This document shows positions 22,634 through 32,794 of a stretch of 51,769 nt of DNA, in pieces. Each line of letters begins with the position of its first letter. The first letter of the stretch is position 1. The notes under the pieces were generated by a model. That model made no database searches and was not told the DNA's origin. It saw only the letters and a program-made list of their open reading frames with translations. The stretch is from Ga0074139 sp964515195 (GTDB taxonomy: Bacteria; Bdellovibrionota; Bdellovibrionia; Bdellovibrionales; Bdellovibrionaceae): the NCBI GenBank assembly GCA_964515195.1, contig CAZETK010000019.1:1-51769 (forward strand), written 5' to 3'. Both the position numbers and the translations under genes were made by a program.

Positions 22634-23113
22634 TTAATAAGGGATCCGATTGGCTTTCTTCTGCCACTCTTTAAAAACAGCCATTGCTTCGTCGGACTGA
22701 AGTCGCTCCATGGGAATAGTTCGCTCTTCATGGGGTTTAGGGATTTCTTGATAAATAAAGTCATCATCAAATTGAATATCGGCAGCATTATTACGAGTAT
22801 TCGCGTAATAAATTTTTTGAAGTCGTGCCCAATAGATCGCGGATAAGCACATGGGACAAGGCTCGCAACTTGTGTAGATTTCAGCGCCTGATAAATCAAA
22901 GTTGTTCAGTTTTGCACTGGCTTTCCGAATTGCTTGGACCTCGGCGTGAGCGGTGGGATCGTTCGTGGCTAAAACTTCGTTCCAGCCCTCACTTATAATC
23001 TGCCCGTCTTTGACCACCACGGCGCCAAAGGGCCCTCCATGTCCTAGATTCATGTGCTCGCGTGACAGTTCGATAGCCCTTTTCATGAACTTGTTCTTTT
23101 TAGCATCGGACAT
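22634..23113 (-). CDS. guaD: Guanine deaminase-like nucleoside deaminase
   Basis: A 159-residue zinc deaminase of the CDA fold, matching the GuaD pattern: GGPFGAVVVKDGQIISEG, then DPTAHAEVQAIR with the His ligand and catalytic Glu, and SCEPCPMCLSAIYWA with the two Cys ligands, and the C-terminal FIYQEI segment that caps the active site. GuaD converts guanine to xanthine in the cytoplasm. The start at 23113 is chosen because GGGAGGAAG lies before it; the longer frame would overlap metH. It is 17 bases after metH, so purine salvage is tied to the one-carbon operon. A tRNA-adenosine deaminase is a less likely alternative because length and motif spacing fit GuaD. Confidence 0.85.
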   Translation of the reverse strand: MSDAKKNKFMKRAIELSREHMNLGHGGPFGAVVVKDGQIISEGWNEVLATNDPTAHAEVQAIRKASAKLNNFDLSGAEIYTSCEPCPMCLSAIYWARLQKIYYANTRNNAADIQFDDDFIYQEIPKPHEERTIPMERLQSDEAMAVFKEWQKKANRIPY

Positions 23114-23130
23114 ATTGTCGCTTCCTCCCG

Positions 23131-26100
23131 CTACGCTTGAGCGGGAAGCCACTTTTTAACGACATCCACATCAAGCCCTATAGACATACTGTAACTTTCG
23201 ATTTGATCCTGGGCAATGGGGCCAACGTGAAAGTATTTCGATTCGGGATGGTGGAAGTATAGTCCTGAAACCGAGCTGGCGGGAGCCATCGCAAGACTTT
23301 CTGTTAACTGCATGCCAGCGCGTTTTTCGACCTCAATATGCTTCCAGATTTTTTTCTTGGTTAAATGCACGGGGCAAGCCGGGTAACCAGGAGCGGGCCG
23401 GATTCCGCGATATTTTTCACGGATAATCTCTTCAAGGCCTAAGTCTTCGTGCCTTCCATATCCATGGGCTTCACGTACTTTTTTGTGAGTCCATTCTGCC
23501 AAAGCTTCGGCCATTCGATCTGAAAGCGCTTTAGTCATAATAGAATTGTAATCGTCGCCATTTTCTTTAAATCTTAAAGCCATATTTTCGATTTCAAAGC
23601 CCGTTGTAACAGCGAACATCCCAATGGAGTCAAAGACCCCAGACGCCTTAGGGGCAATGAAATCTGAAAGACAATAGTGTGTTCCGTTGGCAGCCTCTTT
23701 CAGGCGTTGTTGGCGCAAGAACACCAGCTTGTCCAAAGGTTGATTTTGGGAATCATAAATATAAATTTCTTCATTTTCTGACTGAGCCTTAAAAAAACCG
23801 ACAACAGACTTCAGTTTCATGACTTTAGCTTTATAGATTTTATCCAATAAAACTTGCGCTTCATCGAAAAGCTTTTTAGCCTGCTCGCCGGAGTTTTCCT
23901 TTTTAAAAAGTGTCGGGTACGTCCCTTTTAAACCCCATGTCCAAAAAAATGGCGACCAATCAATCATGCTGCGCACTTCATCAAAGCTGGGCTGTAACTC
24001 AAAGACTCCGTACTCATGGGGCCTTGCGATTTCTTCTTCTTTTGGCGTCCATGTGAACTTCTTACTGCGTGCTTCGGTTAAAGAAACTAACGGATCTCGT
24101 GTTTTGTTAAGGTAAGCTTCGCGGATCTCATCGTATTTTTGTCGATATTCAGCTTGATACTTTTCTCTGTCTTCGCCCAGTAATTTCGAACAGACTTCAA
24201 TCACCAAAGAAGCATCCGATACGTGTACCACAGTCGACTTGTAGTGGGGAGCAATCTTGACCGCTGTATGAACCGATGAGGTGGTAGCCCCGCCGATTAA
24301 AATTGGGGTTGTCCAGCCCTGGTCTTGCATCAGTTGAGCATTAAAAATCATTTCATCCAGCGAAGGGGTGATCAATCCGCTAAATCCGATTAAGTCGGCA
24401 TTAAGATTTTTAGCTTCTGCTAGAATTTTTTGACAGGGTACCATCACCCCCAGATCAATCACTTTATAGCCGTTACAAGCTAGTACAACGCCGACGATGT
24501 TCTTCCCAATATCATGAACATCGCCTTTGACTGTGGCCAACACCACAACGCCCTGGTTATTGGTTTCGCTTTTTTGGGCCTTCATAAAGGGCTCAAGATA
24601 CAGAACAGCTTTCTTCATAACCCGGGCACTTTTGACCACTTGAGGTAAAAACATTTTTCCCTGACCGAACAAATCTCCGACAACTCTCATGCCGTCCATA
24701 AGAGGGCCCTCAATCACATCAAGCGGGCGGGGTAGAGTTTTCCGGATCTCTTCAACATCTTCTTCAATAAATTCATCAATCCCTTTTACAAGGGCGTGCT
24801 TAATTCTTTCCGCAACAGGTTTACTGCGCCAGTCGTCAACTTTACCTTTTTTCTGCGATACTTCCGTAGAGTTTTCTTGTGACCAAAGTAGAAGTTTATC
24901 AGTTGCATCTGAAGACCGATTCCAAATCAAATCTTCGCAAAGCTCTCGAAGCTTGGGATCAATTTCGTCATAAACCTGTAACATTCCAGCGTTTACAATT
25001 CCCATATCAAGACCGGCTTGAATGGCGTGATAAAGAAACACGGTGTGAAGGGCTTCTCGCACCTGGTTTTGGCCTCTGAAACTAAATGATAAATTTGAAA
25101 TGCCACCTGAAGTTAAGCAGCCCGGACATCGTTTTTTAAGCTCTACTAAAGTTTCGATGAAACTTTTGGCATAGGCATTATGTTCTTCGATTCCAGTGCC
25201 AATCGCCAAAACGTTAATATCAAAGATGATATCGCAAGGCTCAAATCCTACATCCTTTATTAAGATATCATAGGCTCTTTTACAAATAGAAAGCCGATGT
25301 TCTGTGGTAACGGCCTGTCCACCCTCATCAAAGGCCATAACGATAACAGCCGCCCCTAGCCGATGAGCCTCCTTGGCCTGAGCCACAAAAACCCCTTCTC
25401 CTTCTTTCAAAGAAATGGAATTAATGATCCCCTTTCCTTGAAGGCACTTAAGGCCTTGCGCTAGTACATCGAACTTGGACGAATCCACCATAATAGGGAT
25501 CTTGGCAATATCCGGCTCACTGGCGATCAGGTTTAGGTAATCTTTCATGAGTTGCCGGGAATCTAGCATTCCTTCGTCAAAATTGATGTCCAGGATATTC
25601 GCGCCATTGTCCACCTGTTGACGAGCCACCTTGAGCGCCTCATCAAGCTTTCCTTCGCGGACGAGTTTAGCAAATTTGGGCGATCCCGTAACATTCGTTC
25701 TTTCACCCACCATGATGAAGGGACGCTCCCCTTTCCATTTAAGATTAAGAGCTTCCATCCCTGACAGATGCAACATCTGATCTTCTAAATTTATTGGCGC
25801 GGGAAGCGGGCGGGGCTTTGAAGACCGAAGCTTTTGGATGATGGCTTTAATATGTTCGGGGGTGCTCCCGCAACAGCCGCCCACGATATTCAAATCCCCG
25901 TGGTCAGCCATGGCTGCGATTTTCTGGGCCATTCCGTCAGGGGTTTCGTCGTAACCCGTCGGACTTAGCGGGTTCGGCAACCCCGCATTCGGATAGCAAC
26001 TAATATGACAATTCGCCACTCGCCCCAAGTCGGCAATATAAGGTGCCATCAAGTCGGCGCCCAGTGCACAATTGATCCCCACGCTCAAAGGCTTCGCATG

Positions 26101-26841
26101 CCGAATGGAGTTCCAAAAGGCCTCTACCGTTTGTCCCGAAAGCGTTCGTCCCGATTGATCTGTAATGGTGACGGATATCATCAGCGGGATTTCTTCACCT
26201 CGCTCTTCTTCTAATTTTTTAATAGCATAAAGGCAGGCTTTCAGATTAAGCGTATCAAATACCGTTTCAGGCAATAAAAGGTCGGCACCCCCTTCTAAGA
26301 GAGATCTCGCCTGTTCGTAATAAGAATCGGCTAGCTGATCAAAAGTAACAGCACGATATCCCGGGCGATTCACATCGGGCGAAAGAGAGGCCGTTCTATT
26401 TGTGGGACCCAAGGCTCCCGCGACATAACAACGGCGGGCGGGGTTTTGCTTCATAAAGTCCTGACAAACTTTTTTAGCAAGGCGCGCAGCTTCGCGATTG
26501 ATCAGAGGCGCTTGATCCTGCAAACCATAATCAGATTGGGAAATGCTTGTGCCGTTAAAGGTGTTTGTTTCTATTATGTCACAACCGGCTTCCAGATATT
26601 GCCGATGAATATCTGCAATAACATCGGGGCGAGTTAAGACTAAAAGATCATTATTGCCTTTCAAATCCTGTGGGTGATTTTCAAAATGACCTTTACGAAA
26701 ATCAGCTTCCTGCAATTGATAGCGCTGGATCATCGTTCCCATCGCGCCATCAAGAAAAAGAATTTCCTTTTTCAGGCGTTCTTTAATTTCTGAAGTGATA
26801 GGTGACGGTTTTAATACGGTTCCTGATGTTGTCCTGCCCAA
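23131..26841 (-). CDS. metH: Cobalamin-dependent methionine synthase
   Basis: 1236 residues, full length compared with E. coli MetH (about 1227). It moves a methyl group from methyltetrahydrofolate through cobalamin to homocysteine. Domains in order: homocysteine-binding (about 20-340; NCALGADLM and GGCCGST supply the zinc Cys), pterin-binding (about 360-630; GERTNVTGSPKF), the B12 cap helices, B12-binding (DVHDIGKNIVGVVLACNGYK, with the cobalt-ligand His), and the SAM-reactivation domain (RPAPGYPACPVH). The start is a TTG with GAGGG eight bases before it; the next in-frame ATG lies within the conserved GAMGTMIQ motif, so it is too late. Follows metF by 84 bases. I saw no cobalamin riboswitch, though family members are often so controlled. 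Confidence 0.97.
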   Translation of the reverse strand: MGRTTSGTVLKPSPITSEIKERLKKEILFLDGAMGTMIQRYQLQEADFRKGHFENHPQDLKGNNDLLVLTRPDVIADIHRQYLEAGCDIIETNTFNGTSISQSDYGLQDQAPLINREAARLAKKVCQDFMKQNPARRCYVAGALGPTNRTASLSPDVNRPGYRAVTFDQLADSYYEQARSLLEGGADLLLPETVFDTLNLKACLYAIKKLEEERGEEIPLMISVTITDQSGRTLSGQTVEAFWNSIRHAKPLSVGINCALGADLMAPYIADLGRVANCHISCYPNAGLPNPLSPTGYDETPDGMAQKIAAMADHGDLNIVGGCCGSTPEHIKAIIQKLRSSKPRPLPAPINLEDQMLHLSGMEALNLKWKGERPFIMVGERTNVTGSPKFAKLVREGKLDEALKVARQQVDNGANILDINFDEGMLDSRQLMKDYLNLIASEPDIAKIPIMVDSSKFDVLAQGLKCLQGKGIINSISLKEGEGVFVAQAKEAHRLGAAVIVMAFDEGGQAVTTEHRLSICKRAYDILIKDVGFEPCDIIFDINVLAIGTGIEEHNAYAKSFIETLVELKKRCPGCLTSGGISNLSFSFRGQNQVREALHTVFLYHAIQAGLDMGIVNAGMLQVYDEIDPKLRELCEDLIWNRSSDATDKLLLWSQENSTEVSQKKGKVDDWRSKPVAERIKHALVKGIDEFIEEDVEEIRKTLPRPLDVIEGPLMDGMRVVGDLFGQGKMFLPQVVKSARVMKKAVLYLEPFMKAQKSETNNQGVVVLATVKGDVHDIGKNIVGVVLACNGYKVIDLGVMVPCQKILAEAKNLNADLIGFSGLITPSLDEMIFNAQLMQDQGWTTPILIGGATTSSVHTAVKIAPHYKSTVVHVSDASLVIEVCSKLLGEDREKYQAEYRQKYDEIREAYLNKTRDPLVSLTEARSKKFTWTPKEEEIARPHEYGVFELQPSFDEVRSMIDWSPFFWTWGLKGTYPTLFKKENSGEQAKKLFDEAQVLLDKIYKAKVMKLKSVVGFFKAQSENEEIYIYDSQNQPLDKLVFLRQQRLKEAANGTHYCLSDFIAPKASGVFDSIGMFAVTTGFEIENMALRFKENGDDYNSIMTKALSDRMAEALAEWTHKKVREAHGYGRHEDLGLEEIIREKYRGIRPAPGYPACPVHLTKKKIWKHIEVEKRAGMQLTESLAMAPASSVSGLYFHHPESKYFHVGPIAQDQIESYSMSIGLDVDVVKKWLPAQA

Positions 26842-26925
26842 AGTAGTCCCTCATGTTCAAGCGTTCAATATTTTGTAAGTATCGACCGAGCTTTGTTTAA
26901 TTCAATACTATGAAAACTCAGGTTC

Positions 26926-27900
26926 CTATACGGCCTGTGCGGCTTTGCCCTCTAAAGCTCTATGGATATCAACGATTGTAGGTGCGTCGTTCATAACATA
27001 AAAGTGCAAAGCCGGCACACCGAAGTTCAACAGCTCTTCACATTGTCGAATCGTCCATCTTCGTCCGACTTCTTCTATATGATCTGGGTTTTCCACAATT
27101 TCATCCACCAGCTGATCCGGCAGATCCACATGGAAAGTTTTTGGAAGAGAGGTGATTTGATTGTAAGATTTAATCACCTTAAGTCCTGGAATAATGGGAA
27201 CATTGATTCCAATCTCCCGGCAACTTTTCACAAAATCAAAATATTTCTGATTATCAAAAAACATCTGAGTCACGATATAATCAGCGCCCGCGTCTACTTT
27301 CCATTTTAATGCCTGGAGATCCATCTTCATATTAGCCGCTTCAAAATGTTTTTCCGGATAGCCCGCCACACCTACACAGAAATCCAGCGGCGCACAGTCA
27401 GATATATCTTCGAGGTAAGATCCCTCCCTGAGTTCTGCTGCCTGTTTTACTAAATCACAGGCATAAACATTGGCTGTTCTGTTTTTCGATATCGCTTTAT
27501 TGTAATTCGGCCCGTCACCCCTTAAGGCTAAAATATTATGAATGCCGAGGTAGTGAAGCTCTATAAGGGCATCTTCCGTCTCTTCCCGGCTGTAGCCCTT
27601 ACACAAAATATGAGCGACCGTATCGATTTTGAATCGATTTTGAATAATTCCACAAATTCCTAGAGTTCCAGGTCGTTTTTTATATATGCGTTTTTCAACA
27701 GAACCATCATTTTTTTCATGATAATAGGCCATTGAAGAGTGGGATGTTACGTCAATCCAAGAGGGATGGATCGGGCTGAGAATTTCAACCATGTCGATAA
27801 TCTCTTGTGCTGATTTACCTCGGGGTGGTGGTACGATTTCACAGGAGAAGAGCGTTCGTTTTAAGGCATTCGCTTTCTGAATATGCTCAATGACTTTCAT
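26926..27900 (-). CDS. metF: Methylenetetrahydrofolate reductase
   Basis: A 324-residue flavin enzyme that reduces 5,10-methylenetetrahydrofolate to the 5-methyl form used by MetH. The family motifs are present: FSCEIVPPPRGKS near the start, IHNILALRGDGPNY, VGVAGYPEKHFEA and DYIVTQMFFDNQKYFDFV. Slightly longer than E. coli MetF (296). Encoded 84 bases upstream of metH on the same strand, so it supplies MetH directly. No strong ribosome binding site is seen before the ATG at 27900. Confidence 0.96.
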   Translation of the reverse strand: MKVIEHIQKANALKRTLFSCEIVPPPRGKSAQEIIDMVEILSPIHPSWIDVTSHSSMAYYHEKNDGSVEKRIYKKRPGTLGICGIIQNRFKIDTVAHILCKGYSREETEDALIELHYLGIHNILALRGDGPNYNKAISKNRTANVYACDLVKQAAELREGSYLEDISDCAPLDFCVGVAGYPEKHFEAANMKMDLQALKWKVDAGADYIVTQMFFDNQKYFDFVKSCREIGINVPIIPGLKVIKSYNQITSLPKTFHVDLPDQLVDEIVENPDHIEEVGRRWTIRQCEELLNFGVPALHFYVMNDAPTIVDIHRALEGKAAQAV

Positions 27901-28243
27901 AGTTTAATTGAAATACAATGGATCAAGATTCGCCACAACTATTATCCTGCCCCTTTACCTTCCGCTATGAAGAAGACGCGAAACTAGCCTTTTGATCGGT
28001 CTCTAAACTAAGCGCTCCAACGATCCCCTACGAGATCTTCAAAAGTTAGAGCTTTTACATCAAACACGATTCGAAATTTTCTACTGATTCCATTTACCCA
28101 TAATAAGTGAAATTCGAGAGCTTCAGAGACGCCAACCCAATGCGACGCATTAGTCCCTTGGGTGGGGGAGTGTTCCGAGGCTTCTCACTCTGTCGATTCC
28201 AATAAAATTACATTTTTTCTAGAGTTACGTTATAGTCGATCGG
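27901..28243. other. Divergent intergenic region with palindrome
   Basis: About 340 bases between metF (minus) and the sugar epimerase (plus). No gene or riboswitch pattern recognised. AATGCGACGCATT at 28139-28151 is a perfect palindrome with a single central base, inside an outer ACCCAA/TTGGGT pair. A candidate operator or short RNA stem. Confidence 0.45.
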
Positions 28244-29212
28244 ATGAAATACCTGGTCACCGGCGCTGCAGGATTTATTGCTTCACGGACGGCAGAGCTT
28301 CTCCTCCAAAATGGGCATACTGTAGTTGGAATTGATAATCTTAATGATTATTATGATGTTCGACTCAAAGAACATAGGCTCAACCTCCTGAAGGTGGCTC
28401 CAGCTTTTTCGTTTTATAAGATAGATATTGAAAACAAAACCGATCTTTTAGAGATTTTCAATACCCATCATTTCGATGCCGTCATCAACCTTGCTGCCCG
28501 CGCTGGAGTTCGATACTCCATGATAAACCCTGATGTTTATATGACTACGAACGCCCTAGGAACCTTGAACCTACTCGAGACCATGCGGCTAAAAGATGTC
28601 AAAAAGATGGTGCTGGCGAGTACCAGCTCTCTCTACGCCGGGCAAGCGATGCCATTTTTAGAAACTTTACCTGTTAATACGCCCATTTCCCCCTATGCCG
28701 CCTCTAAAAAAGCGGCTGAGGTTATGGCCTATACCTATTCTTATCTTTACAAGCTGGACATAAGCGTTGTCCGTTATTTTACGGTGTATGGGCCTGCTGG
28801 TCGCCCCGATATGAGCGTTTTCCGTTTTATAAAATGGATTGATGAGGGACACCCTATTGAACTGTTTGGAGATGGGCGCCAGGCGCGGGACTTTACTTAT
28901 GTGGATGATATTGCAAAAGGCACCATTGCCGCCTTGAAATCCTTGGGTTATGAAATTATAAACCTCGGTGGCGGCAAGAACCCCATCGACCTTTTAACTC
29001 TTATTCGAATGATAGAGGATTGTCTTGGAAAGAAAGCAAAAATCCAAAATCGGGATTTTCACATAGCGGATATCAAGGAAACCTGGGCCGATATTGCTAA
29101 GGCCAAAAATCTGTTAGGCTGGAAACCAGAAGTCTCTTTGGAGGATGGAATTAAGAGATCCGTCGAGTGGTACCTTGAAAATAAACATTTAGATTTTAAA
29201 CTAACAGAGTAA
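28244..29212 (+). CDS. NAD-dependent sugar epimerase (UDP-glucuronate 4-epimerase type)
   Basis: A 322-residue extended short-chain dehydrogenase. NAD-binding motif GAAGFIASR at the start, then VVGIDNLNDYYD, which is typical of UDP-glucuronate/UDP-galacturonate epimerases, and the active-site S-S (ASTSSLY) with the Y-xxx-K pair in SPYAASKKAAE. It would convert UDP-glucuronate to UDP-galacturonate. The next gene, 20 bases on, encodes the dehydrogenase that makes UDP-glucuronate, which supports this call. Cytoplasmic. Confidence 0.88.
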   Translation: MKYLVTGAAGFIASRTAELLLQNGHTVVGIDNLNDYYDVRLKEHRLNLLKVAPAFSFYKIDIENKTDLLEIFNTHHFDAVINLAARAGVRYSMINPDVYMTTNALGTLNLLETMRLKDVKKMVLASTSSLYAGQAMPFLETLPVNTPISPYAASKKAAEVMAYTYSYLYKLDISVVRYFTVYGPAGRPDMSVFRFIKWIDEGHPIELFGDGRQARDFTYVDDIAKGTIAALKSLGYEIINLGGGKNPIDLLTLIRMIEDCLGKKAKIQNRDFHIADIKETWADIAKAKNLLGWKPEVSLEDGIKRSVEWYLENKHLDFKLTE

Positions 29213-29232
29213 AGCGATTACAGGAATCAATA

Positions 29233-30567
29233 ATGAAAATTTCAGTTTTTGGAACAGGGTATGTCGGGCTTACAACAGGCGTATGTTTCTCGGAAATGGG
29301 CTATAACGTAATTTGTCTGGATGTCGATTCAGCGAAAATAGAAAAGCTTCGCAAAGGCGAACCCACAATTTTTGAGCCCGGCTTAGAAGAGCTTCTTAAG
29401 AAGAACACCTCAGAAGGCCGACTTCAGTTCACGACTGACTATAAGGTTGCGGTCAACTCGTCGGATATTTTGTTTATTGCCGTTGGAACGCCCCCAAATG
29501 AGGACGGCTCTGCTAATTTGGATTATGTGCTTTCAGCAGCCCAAAGCATTGGTCAGATTATGACTACCAAGAAACTGATCGTAACAAAGTCCACTGTTCC
29601 CGTGGGCACTAATCATTTAATTCAAAAGACAGTCCAATCTGCCCTCGCTGAAAGGAAGAGCGATATTGGCTTTGAAGTTATCTCTAACCCTGAGTTTCTT
29701 AGGGAAGGTTCAGCCATCTTTGATTGCTTGAACCCCGATCGAATTGTTGTTGGATATGAAAACGAATCGGCCCTGAAGTGGGTTCGTCGACTTTACGAGC
29801 CCTTGGTCAAAAACGGGGCTAAACTAATCGAAATGGACATCCCCTCCGCCGAAGTCACGAAATACGCGGCTAATGCTTTTCTGGCCGCCAAGATCAGCAT
29901 CATGAACGAGTTGTCCCGATTGTGTGATCATGTCGGCGCTGACATCGAGCATATTCGCCTGGCACTGAGTGCGGATCATCGAATAGGGCCTCACTTCATT
30001 TACGCAGGTGTCGGATATGGGGGCTCTTGCTTTCCTAAGGATGTTAAGGCTCTTATCTACACGGGACGCAGCTATAACGAAGAGTTAAGAATCTTAGAAG
30101 CCGTGGAATATACCAACCAGCTTCAAAGGGAACGCTTTATCAACCTCATATTGAGTGAATTAAAAAAATTAAATGCGAAAAAAGTGGCCGTTTGGGGCGT
30201 GGCCTTTAAGCCAGGAACAGATGATGTCAGAGAAGCCCCCGCCTTGGATTGCATTCAACGATTGATCGAGGCGGGATACGAAGTGGCCGCCTACGATCCT
30301 ATTGCGGCTGATAAGGCCCAGGCTGAACTGGATTTAAATCAACTTAAGAGAATAACTTTCAAAAGCGCACAAAATGACGTTTTAGACAACGCCGACTGCC
30401 TTTGCATCTTTACCGAATGGAAAAGCTTTACACACCCCGATCTGAACCACTTAAAAGCCACCATGAAGCACTCTCTCATTTTTGACGGGCGCAATATTTA
30501 TGACCCCCTCTATCTAAAGGAGGCGGGATTTAAATACTTCTCGATCGGTCGCCCCGCTGTTAAATAA
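29233..30567 (+). CDS. ugd: UDP-glucose 6-dehydrogenase
   Basis: A 444-residue enzyme of the UDP-glucose/GDP-mannose dehydrogenase family that oxidises UDP-glucose to UDP-glucuronate using two NAD+. N-terminal NAD motif GTGYVGLTTGV, the VGTPPNEDGSANL loop, the catalytic Cys in GVGYGGSCFPKDVKAL, and the C-terminal domain with VWGVAFKPGTDDVREAPAL. The ribosome binding site is AGGAAT. It follows the epimerase by 20 bases in the same operon, so together they make UDP-glucuronate and UDP-galacturonate for envelope polysaccharide. Confidence 0.97.
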   Translation: MKISVFGTGYVGLTTGVCFSEMGYNVICLDVDSAKIEKLRKGEPTIFEPGLEELLKKNTSEGRLQFTTDYKVAVNSSDILFIAVGTPPNEDGSANLDYVLSAAQSIGQIMTTKKLIVTKSTVPVGTNHLIQKTVQSALAERKSDIGFEVISNPEFLREGSAIFDCLNPDRIVVGYENESALKWVRRLYEPLVKNGAKLIEMDIPSAEVTKYAANAFLAAKISIMNELSRLCDHVGADIEHIRLALSADHRIGPHFIYAGVGYGGSCFPKDVKALIYTGRSYNEELRILEAVEYTNQLQRERFINLILSELKKLNAKKVAVWGVAFKPGTDDVREAPALDCIQRLIEAGYEVAAYDPIAADKAQAELDLNQLKRITFKSAQNDVLDNADCLCIFTEWKSFTHPDLNHLKATMKHSLIFDGRNIYDPLYLKEAGFKYFSIGRPAVK

Positions 30568-30626
30568 CCTGGCCGAAAAATTGTGCGCCGCGCTGGTGTT
30601 GTGAATTTGATCGATGCCTCTGTAAT

Positions 30627-31727
30627 ATGCTCCGAGTGCTGGAACTAGTATTACTTTCTCTTATCATCAGTTTTTTTATTTCGGTCTCGTCCATCCCCGT
30701 TATTATACGCGTGGCCCATTTAAAAAATTTGACGGACAGTCCCGATGCAAATCGAAAGCTGCACCTGTCTAGCATTCCCACTTTGGGCGGAATTGCGATT
30801 TTCGCAGGCTTATTAGTTTCGTTCTCGGCCCTCTATGATTTTCATGGGTTCAGTGATCTTCGATTTATCACGCCCGCATTGGTGATTCTGTTTCTAGCCG
30901 GCGTTAAGGATGATCTGCTGGTTCTGGATCCCATTAAAAAACTTTTAATTCAAATTCTGTGCGCCCTCATTATCACATATTTCGGCGACCTAAGAATTTC
31001 CTCACTTTGGGGAATTCTGGAAGTGCAAGAAGTGACCTTCTGGCCAGGTGTTTTATTGACAGTTTTCCTTATTGTGGCGCTGATCAACGCGTTTAATCTG
31101 ATCGATGGAATAAACGGACTCGCTGGAAGCTTGGGCCTTCTGGCCAGCTTGAGTTTCGGGACTTGGTTTGCTTGGAATGGCTTCAGCTCTCTGACAATAT
31201 TAGCCTTCTCTCTTAGTGGAGCGTTGGTTGGCTTTTTGCTTTTCAATTACAACCGAGCGAAAATTTTTATGGGTGATACGGGTTCTATGGCCTTGGGTTT
31301 CATCGTCGCCATCCTGGCCATTCGATTTATCGAAGCCAACCGCCTACAAGTAAGCTCACTTGAATATCCCATCATCAACGCACCTGCAGTTGCATTTGCA
31401 ATTCTGTCAATTCCTGTCTTCGACATGGCACGGGTCTTCACATTAAGAATTCTTCAGAGAAAATCACCTTTTGCGGCTGATAGAAATCACATCCATCACT
31501 ATTTCGTAGACAGCGGACTTTCTCATGCGAAATCCACTGTCATCCTTTTTGTCATCAATTTATCGTGTATTGCAGTCGCCTTACCATTAAATCAATTTCG
31601 CTCTGCCTGGAGTGTTCTTATTCTGGTGATTTATTTGACCGCCTTGATCTTCATTGGTTGCAAGATGTTGAAAGTCTTCAAAACCAGGGTCCAGAGGCTC
31701 AAGGCCTGCCACGAGCCTTCGTGTTGA
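30627..31727 (+). CDS. Polyprenyl-phosphate sugar-1-phosphate transferase (WecA/TagO/MraY family)
   Basis: A 366-residue membrane enzyme with about ten hydrophobic segments. It moves a sugar-1-phosphate from a UDP-sugar to undecaprenyl phosphate, starting a lipid-linked glycan. Motifs: KLHLSSIPTLGGIAIFAG, the Asp pair in FLAGVKDDLLVLDPIKK, NAFNLIDGINGLAG, FMGDTGSMALGF and the HIHH loop (ADRNHIHHYFVDSG), the last typical of the WecA/TagO group. Inner membrane. It is the third gene of the plus-strand operon, 59 bases after ugd. Confidence 0.94.
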   Translation: MLRVLELVLLSLIISFFISVSSIPVIIRVAHLKNLTDSPDANRKLHLSSIPTLGGIAIFAGLLVSFSALYDFHGFSDLRFITPALVILFLAGVKDDLLVLDPIKKLLIQILCALIITYFGDLRISSLWGILEVQEVTFWPGVLLTVFLIVALINAFNLIDGINGLAGSLGLLASLSFGTWFAWNGFSSLTILAFSLSGALVGFLLFNYNRAKIFMGDTGSMALGFIVAILAIRFIEANRLQVSSLEYPIINAPAVAFAILSIPVFDMARVFTLRILQRKSPFAADRNHIHHYFVDSGLSHAKSTVILFVINLSCIAVALPLNQFRSAWSVLILVIYLTALIFIGCKMLKVFKTRVQRLKACHEPSC

Positions 31728-31788
31728 ATTTACTTCTTCGCTGGCCATCTACTCACCTTAAATACTAACCCCTTTATTTCAAAATAGG

Positions 31789-32775
31789 TTAGGAAGAGAC
31801 GATAACATTCCGTTCCCACTCCAGAGCTGATTTACAAATTAGCTCGAGATCATTAAATCGCGGCTCCCAGCTTAACTCCTCTTGAGCCTTTTTAGAATTA
31901 GCCACTAAGTGATCAGGGGTGTGCGGGTGTCGGTTCTGAATAGAAATCGGAAAATCCACGCCCGATACCTTTTTCATCATGGTTACGACGTCTTTTACGG
32001 AATACCCACGTCCATATCCACAGTTGAGTATTGTGGAGTTTTGTTTTTTTTCTAAAGACGTTAGGGCCCGAATATGGAGTTCAGCCACATCCTCTATATG
32101 AACGAAATCTCTAACCGCTGTTTTGTCGGGGGTGTTAAAATCTTCGCCGAAAATTTCAAGTTCCTTACGTTTTCCGACGGCCACCTGGGCAGCCAAGTGA
32201 ATCAAATGAAATGGTTTCGGAGTTCGTTCCCCGTTGGATCCGTCTAATGCCGCACCTGCCACGTTGAAGTATCTAAGAATGCTATAGCAGAAACCATAGG
32301 CCTGAGCTGAGTCCTGAATAATTTGTTCACCCATAACCTTTGTTTGCCCGTAGGGAGTGATCGGCTTAAGTGCGTCAGTTTCGACTAAAGCGCGATCTTG
32401 AACTTCGTTGCCATAAACCGCAGCCGAGGACGAGAACACAAGATACTTGATATTGTTGGCGACCATTGCCTTAATGACATTTTGTACACCCCAGACATTG
32501 TGCTCATAGTAACTTAAAGGATCCTGAAGCGATTCTTGAAGATTTGATTTTGCTGCTAAATGAATGACAGCTTCAATTTTAAGGTCCTTCATTAAACGGG
32601 CTAACAAAGTAGAATCACGCACATCTCCCAAATAAAAACGCGCCTTAGGGTTCAGCGCTGCTTTGGGTCCACTGCTTAGATTATCATATACGATGACCTC
32701 ATGTCCTTCATTCAACAGAGACGTCGTTGTGTGTGATCCAATGTATCCGGCTCCTCCCGTAACAAGCACTTTCAT
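31789..32775 (-). CDS. galE: UDP-glucose 4-epimerase
   Basis: A 328-residue short-chain dehydrogenase with NAD motif GGAGYIGSH, VIVYDNLSSG, the Ser in FSSSAAVYG, and the YGQTK active-site pair, plus the RYFNVAGA segment, all typical of GalE. It interconverts UDP-glucose and UDP-galactose. Convergent with the polyprenyl-phosphate transferase gene; on the minus strand it follows the KdsC-like gene by 19 bases. Confidence 0.95.
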   Translation of the reverse strand: MKVLVTGGAGYIGSHTTTSLLNEGHEVIVYDNLSSGPKAALNPKARFYLGDVRDSTLLARLMKDLKIEAVIHLAAKSNLQESLQDPLSYYEHNVWGVQNVIKAMVANNIKYLVFSSSAAVYGNEVQDRALVETDALKPITPYGQTKVMGEQIIQDSAQAYGFCYSILRYFNVAGAALDGSNGERTPKPFHLIHLAAQVAVGKRKELEIFGEDFNTPDKTAVRDFVHIEDVAELHIRALTSLEKKQNSTILNCGYGRGYSVKDVVTMMKKVSGVDFPISIQNRHPHTPDHLVANSKKAQEELSWEPRFNDLELICKSALEWERNVIVSS

Positions 32776-32794
32776 CGTTTATTCCCCATGTCTG

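Noticed and set aside
27901..28243. Possible SAM or cobalamin riboswitch before metF-metH
   Set aside because: No B12 box, SAM or SAH aptamer core could be recognised on the minus strand.
31765..31792. CTAACC/GGTTAG inverted repeat as a terminator between converging genes
   Set aside because: Only 6 bp with a 16-base loop and no T tract; too weak to call.
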